Assembly (NCBI RefSeq): GCF_026914185.1
Contig: NC_070564.1
Span: 3,658,001 to 3,722,000 of the forward strand
Source: Puccinia triticina
Taxonomy: Eukaryota > Basidiomycota > Pucciniomycetes > Pucciniales > Pucciniaceae
Direction of reading: 5' to 3'
DNA: 64,000 bases
Positions 22,606 to 33,191 of the stretch are shown here, piece by piece. Positions within the stretch are counted from its first letter, which is position 1, and every line of letters begins with the position of its first letter. Made by a program: the position numbers and the translations under genes. The notes below the pieces were generated by a model, which saw only the letters and a list, made by a program, of their open reading frames with translations, was not told where the DNA came from and did not search any database.

Positions 22606-25410
22606 ATGCATCGGCTGGTGTACATGAAGCGCAAGGCGAAGGCCGCACAACCCAAGCCAGCACCCGCAGACCCCGCCGAGCAGCAGCCCCTGCCCGTCCT
22701 CGAGCTCGCCCTGCCCGAGGCCACGAGCTTCCGCGCATCGCTCATCCTGGTCAGTCCTCCCCACACAAAAGAGCAGCAGCCCATCCAGCCGAGCACACTC
22801 ACCCCACACCCCTTCATCCAGCCCGACCTCTCCCGCAGATTCACCCTCCTCCGGACGACCGGCGAGCTGCTGCCTATCGACCGCTTCCGCGACAGGCTCC
22901 GGTAAGCACACCCTGCCCTGCCCTGCCGCAGCCCACAACCGATCGCTGACAGACCCCCAGCCACGAGCGCGAGGCCGGCCAGATCACCTCCGAGGACGAG
23001 CACATCCTCATCCACCACTACCTGCACCACCACCCGAACGCCCTCTTCGCCGCCACCGCCGCCGCCCGCGACGCCGCCTACATCCGCAAAACGCTCGCCA
23101 TGAGAAACGCCCCTGCGCCGCCCCCGCCCCCGCCGCCCGCCGCCGAGCCCCCGCCCGCCTGTCTCGCCGAGTGGCACGCCTCGGACGACGACGACGACGA
23201 CGACGACGACGAGGTTGATGAGCTCCAGCTCTCGCCCGCACAGGCCCACAGACTCTCGCGAGCCGTCGACCGCATCTTTCCCACGCCGCGCCCAGACGAG
23301 CTCGGCCCCCAGGAGCTCGGCCGACCCGCCTCCTCCTCCCTCTCGCGGGCCTCGTCGGCCGCATCGTCCTGCGACACCCTCAACAGTCTGTGGCTGTGCC
23401 AGCCCGACGACTCGGCGGAGGACGCGGAGAGGCTCGGCTTCGGCTTCGCCCCCGCCCTCGACCACCTCCCGCCCCCGACCCCCTTCGTCGCGGACCCCCT
23501 GCCGACGCTCGACCTGACGTACGACGAGGTGCGGCTCATCCACCAGACCCTCGTCGCCGCCCTGCCGCCCAAGCGCCCCCGGGCCAGCCCCCGCTCGAGC
23601 GCCCTCCAGCAGCGTCTGACCCTCGCCAAGGCCGCCGCCATCGGCGCCTGCCACCCTATCCGCCCCCGCCCCGCCCACACGCCCCGCTCGCCCTCGCTCG
23701 CCTCGCCCGTCTCGGCCGCCGACAGCCCCGACGGCTCGTGCTTCCCCCTCACCCCGCCCTCCACCCATCTGTTCGTCCGCTCGCCCGAGCCCGGCGGGAT
23801 CCCGTCGCCACCCCCGAGTGCCGGTAAGCCCTCGTCCCCCCCCCCCCCCCCCCTCTCTCCCGTCCTCCCGCCATTCACTGACGGCGTGGTCCACAGAAGC
23901 AAACGACGCAGCGCGGCCGCGGATGTTTGGCTCGCGCGCCGGCCGGCCGCAGCCGACGACGATCCTCTTCCGGGACGTGGAGGCACAAGCGGTGGCGGCG
24001 AATGCGGCGCTGCACAAGACGGACACGCGGGGGGCGGGGGCGCGGAAGAGGGGGGTGTCTCGGGCGCAGATCGGGCAGCCCGTGCTGGTGTCGGCGTCGG
24101 CGGAGACGACGCGGGGGATGATCCCGCTTGGGCTGCCGGCCGGCGAGCCGCGGGGCCTGCTGGGGGCCACCAAGGCGCTCAAGCTGCGCTTCCACAAGAA
24201 GAAGCGGCCCTCCGAGTCTGCCCTCCCCCCCGGCCCCCACCAGCCCGACCAGCACAGCCGGCCGTCGATGAAGTCCTTCGCCAGCATCCCCAACCTCCGC
24301 GCCGGCAGCGGCGCCTGGCCCGTCGACCCCCCGCCCGTCCGCGACGCCGACGCCGACCCGCTCGCCATCATGCCCGCCGGCGCTTGGAAGACCGCCCCCG
24401 CTCTGAGCTCGCTCAAGAGGCTCATGGACCGCCACCGCAAGTCCGCCGCCGAACCCGCCGGGTCCCCTGCGAGCCCGGTCTTCGGGCCCTCCGCCGACTG
24501 GCCCTTCTTCCCCGACCTGGCCGAGGACCGTGGGCCCCGTCGGATGAGGAGCAGTACTCGGGGCACCGCCGACGACCAGGAACGGGGGCCGGGCAAGAGC
24601 AGCGTCCGAGCGCCCTCCCCGGCCTCCTCCCACGCCCCCTCTCCCCACCCCCCGTCTCCCCCCGTCGTCGCCCTCCCAATCCCCTCCTCGCCCAGCCCAC
24701 CACCCTCACCAGCCGAGCACTCCTCACACATCAACGTCTCCGGGCCCCCCGACAGTCCGCCCTCGCCCGTCGCCGGCCAACCGGCAGACGACCGATGGCT
24801 CGCCGTGGCCGACGACGGCTGCGCGCGCTCCGACTACGCCGAGTCGATCCTCGACCTCTACGCCCCTGACCCCGGCCCTCCCTCTCCAGGCCCCCCCTCG
24901 CCCGGCCCTCCCTCGCCCGGCCCTCCCTCGCCAGGCCCTCCCTCGTCCGGCTCCCACTGCAGACGCGCCAGCAGGGACTCTTCGCGCAGCAGCGCCAGTC
25001 GGTACAGCGCCAGTCGGTACAGTGCGAGTCGATACAGTGCGAGTCGGTACAGTACGAGTAGGTACAGTGCGAGCAGGTACAGCGGCCCCGGCGACGCCCC
25101 CGGGTCCCCACACGCCGCCGACATCCTGGCCCTCGTCACCGCCCTGCAGCAGTCCACGCGCTTCTCCGCCTTCGACCCCCCCGACGCCGCCGACGCCATG
25201 GCCCACCCCGCCGGCCCCGCCGCGTTCGCTATCCAGCGTCTGCCCCCCGTCCCTGCCTTCCTCAACCCCTCCGGAACCGCCCCTCCCGGAACCGTCCCCG
25301 CCGGAACCGCGCCCTCCGGACCCGCCCCCTCCGGAACCGCCCCCTCCGGGACCCGGGCGCCCGAGGACGACGACGAGCGGCGCGTCTGGAGACGCATCCT
25401 CGACGGCTAG
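22606..25410 (+). CDS. Large low-complexity protein of unknown function, 4 exons
   Basis: Exons 22606-22749, 22822-22901, 22961-23823 and 23897-25410 join in phase for 866 residues. The conserved-looking part is the N-terminus: MHRLVYMKRKAKA, then SLILPDLSRRFTLLR across the first intron, and RFRDRLRHEREAGQITSEDE across the second. The rest is probably disordered: a proline run, an eight-Asp acid run (about residue 110), long Pro/Ser/Ala-rich tracts, a PGPPS tandem repeat and a seven-unit SRYSA tandem repeat (24992-25083). Third codon positions are strongly C/G. The SLILP-LS-RF-LLR segment recalls a conserved N-terminal motif of uncharacterised fungal proteins; I cannot name the family. A phosphorylated regulatory or scaffold protein is possible but unproven. 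The very long antisense frame here is compositional. Confidence 0.75.
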
Positions 25411-25929
25411 CCGCCCCCGTCTCGTGCTTATTACCCCCCATCCGCTCCTTAGGCCGCCCCGTATATACACCCGCTCCCTCGTGCCCGCCGCGCTCGTCTA
25501 TGGCTGTCGTGTCCGCCGTCGTCCGGTATTCCGTCCTTTATTCCATTCTTTGTTATGCCCTTTGTTATCCCCGTTGTTATATCCTTGCGTATATCCGTTG
25601 TTATGTCCATTGTTATATCCTTGCTTATATCCTTGCTTATATCCTTGCTTATATCCGTTCTTATGCCCGTTGTTATGTCCGTTGTTACGTCCGTGGTCCG
25701 CGTCCTCTCCTTTATCCTGTCCTCTGTTCTGCTCTGTGCTCGCTTCTGTGTGTCCTGTTGTATACCCTCCTCCGCCGTCGTTCCCCCCCGGGATATACAT
25801 ATTGTTATTAGCCGTCCCCGGACCTCGCGTGTGTGTGTCTGCGTCCCGCCGCGCCCTCCCGGTATTGTTTTCCTTGAACGGTCCGCCTTCAGAGCAGCCG
25901 TTTGAGGGAGTGGTGCACGCCCGGTGGGA
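25411..25929. other. 3' flank with a pyrimidine-rich tandem repeat
   Basis: Downstream of the stop codon the plus strand turns pyrimidine-rich. Between about 25548 and 25693 a 10-13 bp unit (TTGTTATATCC or TTGCTTATATCC) repeats about 11 times. The segment at about 25793-25860 (TACATATTGTTATTAGCCGT) recurs at 27938-28008, and CGCCTTCAGAGCAGCCGTTT recurs near 28579, so pieces of this flank also lie on the far side of the duplicated block. Confidence 0.6.
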
Positions 25930-26038
25930 AACTTGGAACTCAAACTTCTGTTGCACGGCAATTGTTCATTTCTCGAGCCCCTCACGCATCTGCACAAAAT
26001 CAATTTGATACGGAAACAGGTGTTATAGGGTTGATGAT

Positions 26039-26506
26039 GTTGAGATGAAGCAACCTGTCACACACCGAGTGTGTCAACGGCGGTGTAAGGTGGAAATACT
26101 GCGGCCCAGTTAGCTTCCTATGTATCGCTTAGGTTTGGACCGTGTATATAGTTCTAGCTTCCTAGCACCTTGTATTCCCTTTTTCTTTTTCCTTACACAC
26201 TCTGTTGTCACTCTCGCCGCACCTCCCTTAGGTGCATATCTCACTCCTGTTCGCTTCCCTACGGTCCCATCATTCGGTCCCGTTGCTCACAGCCGCCTCT
26301 CGGCATTTCATAGGTATTGCCTCGGTTCTCTTTCTTTCTTTTTCTTTCATCTCATGTTGCTTCTTGTTCCTTGTCATGCAATGCACTCACACACTCTGTT
26401 GTCACTCTCGCCGCACCTCCCTTAGGTGCATATCTCACTCCTGGTCGCTTCCCTACGGTCCCATCATTCGGTCCCGTTGCTCACAGCCGCCTCTCGGCAT
26501 TTCATA
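26039..26506 (+). mobile_element. Solo-LTR-like insertion
   Basis: Copy B of the duplication reads straight through at this point, with GATGAT once. Copy A has about 468 bp between GATGAT at 26033-26038 and GATGAT at 26507-26512. The insert begins (T)GTTGAGATGAAGCAACCTG, typical of Copia-type LTRs, has a promoter-like GTGTATATAG at about 26142-26151, and ends in CATTTCATA. An internal stretch of about 120 bp (ACACACTCTGTTGTCACTCT...CTCGGCATTTCATAG) is present twice, at about 26197-26312 and 26391-26507. No internal retroelement coding region remains, so it reads as a solo LTR; the exact ends are uncertain by one or two bases. Confidence 0.6.
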
Positions 26507-26812
26507 GATGATCACAGAGTACATGAGAACAGCGGATACTATCCGTAGATGTGTGTTTAGAAGGAAGACTGCCAATTTTGGCGTGTGTTGATGCCAGCAC
26601 ATGATCGGACAAGGAAAGGAGAAGTTGGCTCCGAGAGATTCAGCAGGGATGAAGACGTTGGCAAGGATTTGGTTGATTTAATAATGCTCCGGAGGGTTCG
26701 TAAGGTTATCAGGTTGATGCGGGGGACCACATTTATTGTGGGGGGAGTGAAGTAACAGTTCATCATCCTGGAGGGTTAGAAGCAAAGTCAAAGAGAGATC
26801 AAAAGCAGCTTT

Positions 26813-27246
26813 TTAGCATGAATTGCTCCGAGTGAAAAACAAGTCAATAATTTCTGCAAGAGGTTTTCCACTACTCACATAAGGCCTCCGGTCACAACAC
26901 ACCCCCGTCTCACCCACAGGACATACAAAAAGTGAGACTCCGACGGGCCAATAGTAGACCCCACCTATATCGTCCTTCGAATCCATGGAGTGTCGGGCTG
27001 AGAAGATGATGGGAAAATCAGCCTCTTTGGTTTGCACCGAAAGGTCAGGGAGATCCTGGAAAAGATGCTCAACTCACTCCAGGTCTTCGCGTTGTAGCAC
27101 ATCATAGAGGGTTTTTTACTGGGACAATCCCAATATTGGGTCCGGTCTGGCTCAGTGTCGCGGCGGCTGATGCGCCCTGCATGCGAACCTGCAGTGATGC
27201 ACAGCAGCAAGATGGAGCTCAAAAGCATGGCAATTCCGGATCTCAT
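26813..27246 (-). CDS. Small secreted cysteine-containing protein, copy A
   Basis: Two exons, 27246-27078 and 26997-26813, spliced at GTGAGT and CTTCTCAG, give 117 residues. The signal peptide is MRSGIAMLLSSILLLCITAG with a likely cut after SHA. The mature part contains RTQYWDCPSKKPSMMC and, in exon 2, YYWPVGV, FVCPVGETGVCCD and a terminal Cys. Six mature cysteines (WDC, MMC, FVC, the CC pair and the last residue) suggest disulfides. It is about 92 percent identical to the copy at 43501-43934. By eye about ten nucleotide differences are replacement and about five are silent, so constraint looks weak. A GTGAGT inside exon 2 could be an alternative donor. Function unknown; a secreted effector candidate. 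Confidence 0.78.
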
Positions 27247-27937
27247 GCTTGGGACTCAACGAAGCAAAAAAGTCTGATCTGCTGGCCGCAAGGATGTGAA
27301 GTCCAATCAAGTCAGGAATCGAGGCCAACCTATGTACCACGAGTGAAAAGAAAAGGGGAAACACCTACGTTGAAGGACAAAGGCCGTAAAACCTTGTCGA
27401 GAACGATGGGAAATAGAATGGAAGATACTTTCTCGAGAACTAATCAGAAGAGCAAGCAAGGACTTCGAAGGATAGGAATGAGATCAAAGACAAGTATTAG
27501 GTGCGTGGAGCGAGGGTGTGAAGAGTGGGAACAGCGGTGAAGGACCGACATCTTCTAGTGCTCTCTGAAGGTGAGGCCCCGCTGCAGCTTACCACCCAGC
27601 CGGCAGAACCGACCAGTGTTGGGGTATCAAGGCCCTGCAGGCGCCACCATGACCGTGCAGTGACCGATAGGAATAGCCACTCGCTGCCACTCGTCTGGAA
27701 CCCTTATAGCTAACTGGACAACCACCCTGCCGCCCTCGCCACAGATGCAACCGAGAAACCCGCGGCCCTCAGCCGCCACATACGTCGAACACCCAAACAA
27801 TACTCCGTGTGTTCACAAACGGGAGCATGTATCCTGCACCACGGGTCCACTTGGGCGTCGGCCTGGGGACAGGCGCAGGGCGCGGGGTGTGCCGCACCAG
27901 GCATCCCGAAGGCTTTTCCATGGGTACATATGCCCTG

Positions 27938-29443
27938 GTACATATTGTTATTAGCCGTCCCCGATCCCGCGCGCGTGTGTCTGCGTCCCGCCGCGCCCTG
28001 GCCTTGCTGGCCCTGCCGCCGGACGCGTCAGTTTTGCGTCCCTCGTCACCCACCGGGTCCTGGCTGGACCGTCGGCGGGTGTGCGGCGTACGAGTCGTGC
28101 ACAAGGGCCTCCGCCTCCTGCCAACCGCTTCCGAGTGTCGATGTGGGGCGCACGCCCTCTCTGCGTCTGATACGGCGCCCAATCGCGGAGCCAAGCGCCC
28201 TTCCGCTCGCCGCCGCGAAAAGGCGCGCGCGGCGGTCGTCTGGCCACACACCCGCCACAGGGCAGCCGCGAGATATGCGCGGACGGGGGCCGCGTTGGCC
28301 CCCCCGACAAACGGGCTCCGCCGCAAGGTGCGTGGGTCTGGGGGTGTTTGGAAGACGACGTCGGTCGATGTGTGGGTGTGGCGCAGGGAGGCCGACATGT
28401 GGATGGAGCCTGATGGAGCAAACGTCAATTGGGAAGAGAGGAAGACATTAAAGATGACCAAATAAAAGAGAGCTAGTCAAACACCCCTTGTTTTTGGAGC
28501 CCTGGGAAGTCAGCGGTGAGTGGTGTCCGCTTTCGTGGATTGCAGATCCCTCAATTTGTTCCCTGTTTTGTTTTCCTGGAATGGTCCGCCTTCAGAGCAG
28601 CCGTTTTAGGGAGCGGAACTGTGTTTTGCAGAATGGTTGGATTATACTCAAAATTTCTGGTTTTGCTATCCACTTAACGTTAATTAAACTTGACACCAAA
28701 CCTTAGGCCAACCTTGCATTCAAGTTTTTTTCAGCACATGCAGACAAAAATCTAAAAATTTTGGAGCAACTGAAAGATAGATTGCTTATTTTAATATATG
28801 TAATTACACGTTTATATTAAAATAATGAAAAGAATCTTTTAAACTGAAAAATCAGTTTTACCTGAAAGCAGCACGAGATCGTGCTTGACTTTGGTTTTCT
28901 GGTTGAGTTGCTATGCTGTCTGAGTCAAAAGCTGCGACGGGAATCAGTCGAATCTAATCGGGAAGAAATTGTATTCTCCATTAGCTTCCCCTCCCGTGCA
29001 TTCCTTTTTGTCTTAAGCTTGCGCTTACTGATGCAGGTACGGTTATCGTAGTAACCTGGCTTTGTCCTGTCTGTACGGATGGGCTGCATATGAGTCTGCT
29101 CGTCAAACATAGTTTGTCCGAGTTAGCTATGCTTCTATTCTACTACTCTAGTCTGTAGAGTGTAGCTGCTCACCTTGCTGATCGATGCTACCCGTTATCC
29201 TGTTGAGGAGGGTGGTTCTGGTCTGGTCTGCAATGCGGTCGGCGAGGTTTCTGCTGAGGATAAAGTTTGTTAGCTTATGCTTCAACCTTATCTCTCTTCT
29301 CGCTGACTTACCCGGAGGTTTGCTTCGACTTCTTTTTTTCTGTTGCGCTGACCGTTAAGGTTCTGGCATCTGCGGGCGTCAAAGCGTGGCTCGTCAGCGG
29401 CTGTCTGGGTTAGGGTTTGGGTTCTGGACTGCGAGAGGGCTTA
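27938..29443. other. Spacer after duplication copy A
   Basis: The GC-rich part to 28460 has long frames on both strands that I attribute to composition. 27938-28008 repeats 25793-25860. The stretch at about 28476-28620 resembles 62611-62700 (GTTTTxGGAGxxCTGG...CAGCGGTGAxTGGTGTCC), indicating a dispersed repeat. From 28640 the sequence is AT-rich with no gene. Confidence 0.45.
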
Positions 29444-29581
29444 GAGCATCTCCAGCAGAGCGGGGATGAGACCCGCTACCTATAGCCGGCCGGGACCACC
29501 TTTCACACACCTGTCTCAGCTGTTCAACAGCAGCTCCACAGCAGACTGGCGATCACGCCGGGGGTGGATAGCTAGATTGCC

Positions 29582-31032
29582 ATGCTGGACGACACGACTG
29601 CGATGGAATTCGATATCTCCAGCATGGATTCGGTTGATTTACTCAACTTCATGGACGACAACGATGATCACATTGCCTACCAAACGTTCGACCGGATTAT
29701 TTCAAGCAACTGTGATGAATCTCGAAGGGGAGGAGGATCTACCGTTGGCCAAAAAACTATCAATTGTGAACACCTTCAAGGTGAACTCCAGCTACGCAAG
29801 GACTACTTTTCCAAAAACTCGTCATATCCAGAGAAGCTGTTTCGTCGACGATTCCGAATGCACAAAAGTTTGTTTGTCCAAATTCTCAACGCGGTCGAGG
29901 CACACAATAACTATTTTGTCCAGAAGCGGAACACCACTGGGAAGCTTGGGCTGTCCCCATATCAAAAGATATCCTGCGCTCTGAGGATGCTCGCTTATGG
30001 CTGTAGTGCTGACTCTCTTGACGAGTATTTTAGAATGGGTGAGTTATTCTTTTCAAGTATGAATTGGAATGCATTTTTTTGACAAACCACAATTCAATAG
30101 GTGAATCAACAACCCTCGAAAGTCTCAAGCGATTCTGTCGAGCGGTGGTGAATGTCTTTTCGGAAGAATATCTACGGAGTCCAAACCACGAGGACCTTTC
30201 GCGCCTACTCCATGTTGCAAAGAAGCGAGGGTTTCCGGGAATGTTAGGCTCGCTAGACTGTATGCATTGGACGTGGAAAAACTGTCCAACAGCGCATGCG
30301 GGTCAATATAGCGGAAAAGAAAAAGAACCTACGATCATACTTGAAGCTGTCGCCTCCTACGATACGTGGATCTGGCATGCTTTTTTTGGCTTGCCTGGAA
30401 CCTTAAACGATGTGAATGTTCTTGATCAATCACCTCTATTCCAAAATCTTCAAGACGGAGTGGCACCGGAGGTCAATTTTAAAATTGGATCAAACAACTA
30501 CTCAATGGGATAATATTTATCGGACGGAATATACCCCAAATGGGCAACTTTGATGCAAACGATTAGCTTCCCAAGGGGGAAGAAGGAAATTTTTTTTGCT
30601 AAACATCAAGAAGCTTATCGAAAAGATGTGGAACGGGCGTTTGGGATTTTGCAGGCTCGCTGGGGGATTGTCAAGCAACCTGGCCGACTTTGGAAGCACA
30701 AGGATCTCGCCTATATCATGAAGACATGCATAATTCTTCACAATATGATTGTTGAAGACGAACGAGATACTCCGGATGAAGATGATCAGGAGTATGAACA
30801 GCCGGAAAATGCCACCGAGGTGACTTCGACCGAAACCAGCGAATCAGACTTTCGTTGCTTCCTCGAGCGATATCAAGCGATACGAAACCAATCAAGACAC
30901 AATCAGCTGAAGGACGACCTCATTGAGCTTCAATGGACTTTACATGAGAAGCGAGTCAGATTAAGAAGGGCGCTTGGAGATCTTCCGGTTGATTTAAGCT
31001 CCGACAGTTCTGATGACAACAATGAAGATTGA
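29582..31032 (+). pseudogene. Harbinger DDE endonuclease with an in-frame stop
   Basis: Exons 29582-30038 and 30101-31032 (62-bp intron, GTGAGT/AATAG, phase 1) would encode 462 codons plus the stop. TAA at 30511-30513 interrupts the frame. The frame continues open on both sides, and the codon lies directly before the conserved YLSDGIYPKW segment, so a single base change in a Tyr codon is the simplest cause. Recognisable parts are FRMHKSLFVQIL, GSLDCMHWTWKNCP (first catalytic Asp), ILEAVASYDTWIWHAFFGLPGTLNDVNVL and, after the stop, the second catalytic Asp in DGIYP. The segment KDVERAFGILQARW (catalytic Glu) and a C-terminal Asp/Ser-rich tail follow. The truncated product would lack the last two catalytic residues. 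Confidence 0.9.
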
Positions 31033-31338
31033 ACTTGGCCTCTTTGTAAATTTTTCATTGATATTTACTTATTTACTTACTTCTGTTTCCAATATCTCTC
31101 ACATGTGGCTCAATCAATCTCTGAGTGGCAATGAATCTCTTTGTTTTGTTTTTTGTTATCTTTGTTATATTTTCATTTATTCCCTCATTCACTCACAATC
31201 TCAATTTTCAGATTTCACAGTTAAATTTTCAGAGCACAAAAAAGTGAGTGAAAAGTGAGATGAATAAGCAAAAGCGAGTGAAATATGAGATAAATAAGCT
31301 TCACAATAGACAAAAGATCACGCGAGATTTTGATGAGC

Positions 31339-32492
31339 TTAAGAGTCGGAGGGAATCAAGCCAAGACGTTTGGCAACCTCTTCTTTTTTAGCGGTGTAGA
31401 AAGAACGAGAAATAGGATCCAAGTTCGAGAGATCTTTTGACATAACTACATGATCAGCAACAGTTTGCATGGCGGCCATCTTTTCACGAGAAATCTTGAT
31501 GAGCTCTTTTTGTGCTTCGAGGGCCTCGCTTTCTTCATATTTTCTTTTTTTGGCCGCCTTTCGTCCTTCAGGTCGCGAAGATCCAATTGACTCAAATTCG
31601 TGTTCATTTCCTTCGTCATCTCCCTCGCCTCCTTTGACACTTGTGGGCTCAGAGGCTGCAATTGAACTGGGAGGTCGTTTTTCTTTCTTCGATTGCACCG
31701 TGATTTCGTCCATGGTGTCTTGCCACTTCGGTGAATGATGAAGAATGAGCCAGCAGTGATCAAGGGTGAACGCAAAGCCCATCTCGGCTTTGAACATCTC
31801 TTTCGCGTCGACGGCCTAATAATCAATCATAAAAAAATGTTAGAAACAATCAAATCAGTGAGGCAACCAAAAAAACACACAATTTCATCGCGGGTCTTGC
31901 CACTTCTGAGTTGGCGTTCGGCTTGTAAAAAGCATCCGCAATACTTGTTAACTCGATGGAGGATGATACCCCATCTACTTTCAAGGGCCCCTTGGAGTTG
32001 GGTTGGAAAAGGTTTGAAGTTCTTGTCGTTCTCATGTTCCTCAACATATTCTTTCATCATGTCGAGGAAGCATTGATGGATCCGTTCCCAAAAAGCCGAG
32101 AGTTTCTGACCCGTTCCAATATCGGCATCCTTGCTTGTGTTGAGCCAAGAGATGCATAAATGTTTATCTTCTTCAACTCTCCAATTTGGATTCTTTGTTT
32201 GTTTTTCTTTCTCTTTGTTTGTGTTGTTGTTTTCGTTTTTTTCAGATTCGCCAGTAGTGGTAGCAGTCGTAGCGGTAGCAGTTGTAGCAGCAGTAGAGGT
32301 AGCAGTCGTAGCGGTAGCGGTAGCAGTCGTAGCGGTAGCGGTAGCAGTCCCAGCAGCGGATTTTTTCGGCCTTGATGTTCTCTTTTTTGCAGGTCCGTTC
32401 CTTCCTTTGGTGGGTTGAAGCGGTTGAATTTCTGGAGAGGGTGTTCTCGGTGGCGGACTACGAGCAAGATCTTCCAGCATTGGGTCGATCAT
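31339..32492 (-). CDS. Harbinger-associated SANT/Myb-like protein
   Basis: Exons 32492-31881 and 31815-31339 (65-bp intron, phase 0) give 362 residues with no interruption. The N-terminus is Pro-rich then basic (KKRTSRPKKS), followed by a Thr/Ala tract encoded by a GTAGCGGTAGCAG-type repeat (32261-32350, plus-strand reading). The trihelix/SANT-like part is NPNWRVEEDKHLCISWLNTS, FWERIHQCF and ALESRWGIILHRVNKYCG. Exon 2 has a basic KKRKYEESEALEAQKELIKI helix, likely coiled coil, as in NAM-associated C-terminal proteins. In Harbinger systems this partner brings the endonuclease to the ends and into the nucleus; that is inferred from the family. Being intact, it could serve other Harbinger copies. 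Confidence 0.87.
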
Positions 32493-32939
32493 GTTTTTGG
32501 CGCGGTGGTGATGAGTGGCGAGTGGGTGATGGCGGAGTGGCGAGTAGGTGATGTGTGGTGTGTAGCAGCCTCTGTCGCGGGTGGCGATGGGATGGGGAAA
32601 GTAGCCGGCCGCGGTCTGGGATGGGATGGACTTGGATCAATCAAAGGTCGTTTAGGGGGTCTGCTGGACCCCGGAAATGTTGAGCAACCTGCCAAACAAG
32701 TCCAAAACTCGCGCGGTCCAAGCTCTGCTGGAGATGCTCTTACCTCTCTTTGCAGCTGGGCTTTGGTCTAGGGCTGGGCCCCGACCGCGGCCCATTCGGG
32801 TATACCCGACTATCCGACTCGGTCGGGCGGGGCACGGGAGGGTATTTTGCCAAGAAATACCCGACACCTTCGGTCAGGTAATTAACTCGACCCGTCGGGT
32901 ATACCTGACGGAGCAACTTTCAAGCCAGGATGACCAGGC

Positions 32940-33075
32940 TCATCTCAATAGCCGGTTCAACCGGTCATTGAGAGAGAGTGTACCCCTCAGGATGACCGGT
33001 TGAACCGGTCATTGAGAGGGTGTATGCTCCTCTCAATGACAGGTCGGACCAACCATCGAGAGGGTGCCGTTGAAC
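32940..33075. repeat. Hairpin-unit repeats in the hAT subterminal region
   Basis: Three units, each with a palindrome GACCGGTTGAACCGGTC or a decayed form and then ATTGAGAGGG, lie side by side. The ATGACCGG...CCGGTCATTGAG stem resembles the units at 1057-1440 and 40690-41000. They may be transposase-binding or regulatory repeats; this is inference. Confidence 0.6.
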
Positions 33076-33191
33076 AGTTCAAAGAGAGGGGAAACAAGGA
33101 TTTTTTTGTGCTCAATTTCTTATACAAGCCTGCATGTATGTATAAAATTGTAGGAAGCAGATAATATATTAGAGGATATAGTCACTTTAAG

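Larger units (their letters stand above)
25930..27937. repeat. Segmental duplication, copy A
   Basis: Matches 43084-44736 in the same orientation over its whole length, starting AACTTGGAACTCAAAC and ending CATGGGTACATATGCCCTGG. It contains the secreted-protein gene at 26813-27246 (minus). Differences are scattered substitutions, an insertion of about 470 bp (26039-26506) found only here, a reshaped segment just upstream of the gene start (about 27250-27275), and the absence of about 100 bp present at 44217-44315 in copy B. Confidence 0.85.
29444..32739. mobile_element. PIF/Harbinger transposon with complete ends
   Basis: A 3296-bp element with an 18-bp perfect terminal inverted repeat, GAGCATCTCCAGCAGAGC at 29444-29461, complement at 32722-32739. 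It is flanked by TTA on both sides (29441-29443 and 32740-32742), the TWA duplication expected for PIF/Harbinger. GAGCATCTCC is a familiar Harbinger/Tourist end. It carries the usual two converging genes: a DDE endonuclease on the plus strand (29582-31032) and a SANT/Myb-like DNA-binding protein on the minus strand (31339-32492). The transposase has an in-frame stop, so it is probably not self-sufficient. Confidence 0.92.

Noticed and set aside
22431..24734. A 767-codon open frame on the minus strand
   Set aside because: It lies antisense to the spliced 866-residue gene, in very GC-rich sequence where stop codons are rare. It has no introns, no protein-like motifs and an Arg/Gly-biased composition.
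27769..28465. Overlapping frames of over 200 codons on both strands
   Set aside because: Open frames on both strands in GC-rich sequence with Arg/Ala-biased translations, no start context and no domain. Explained by composition.
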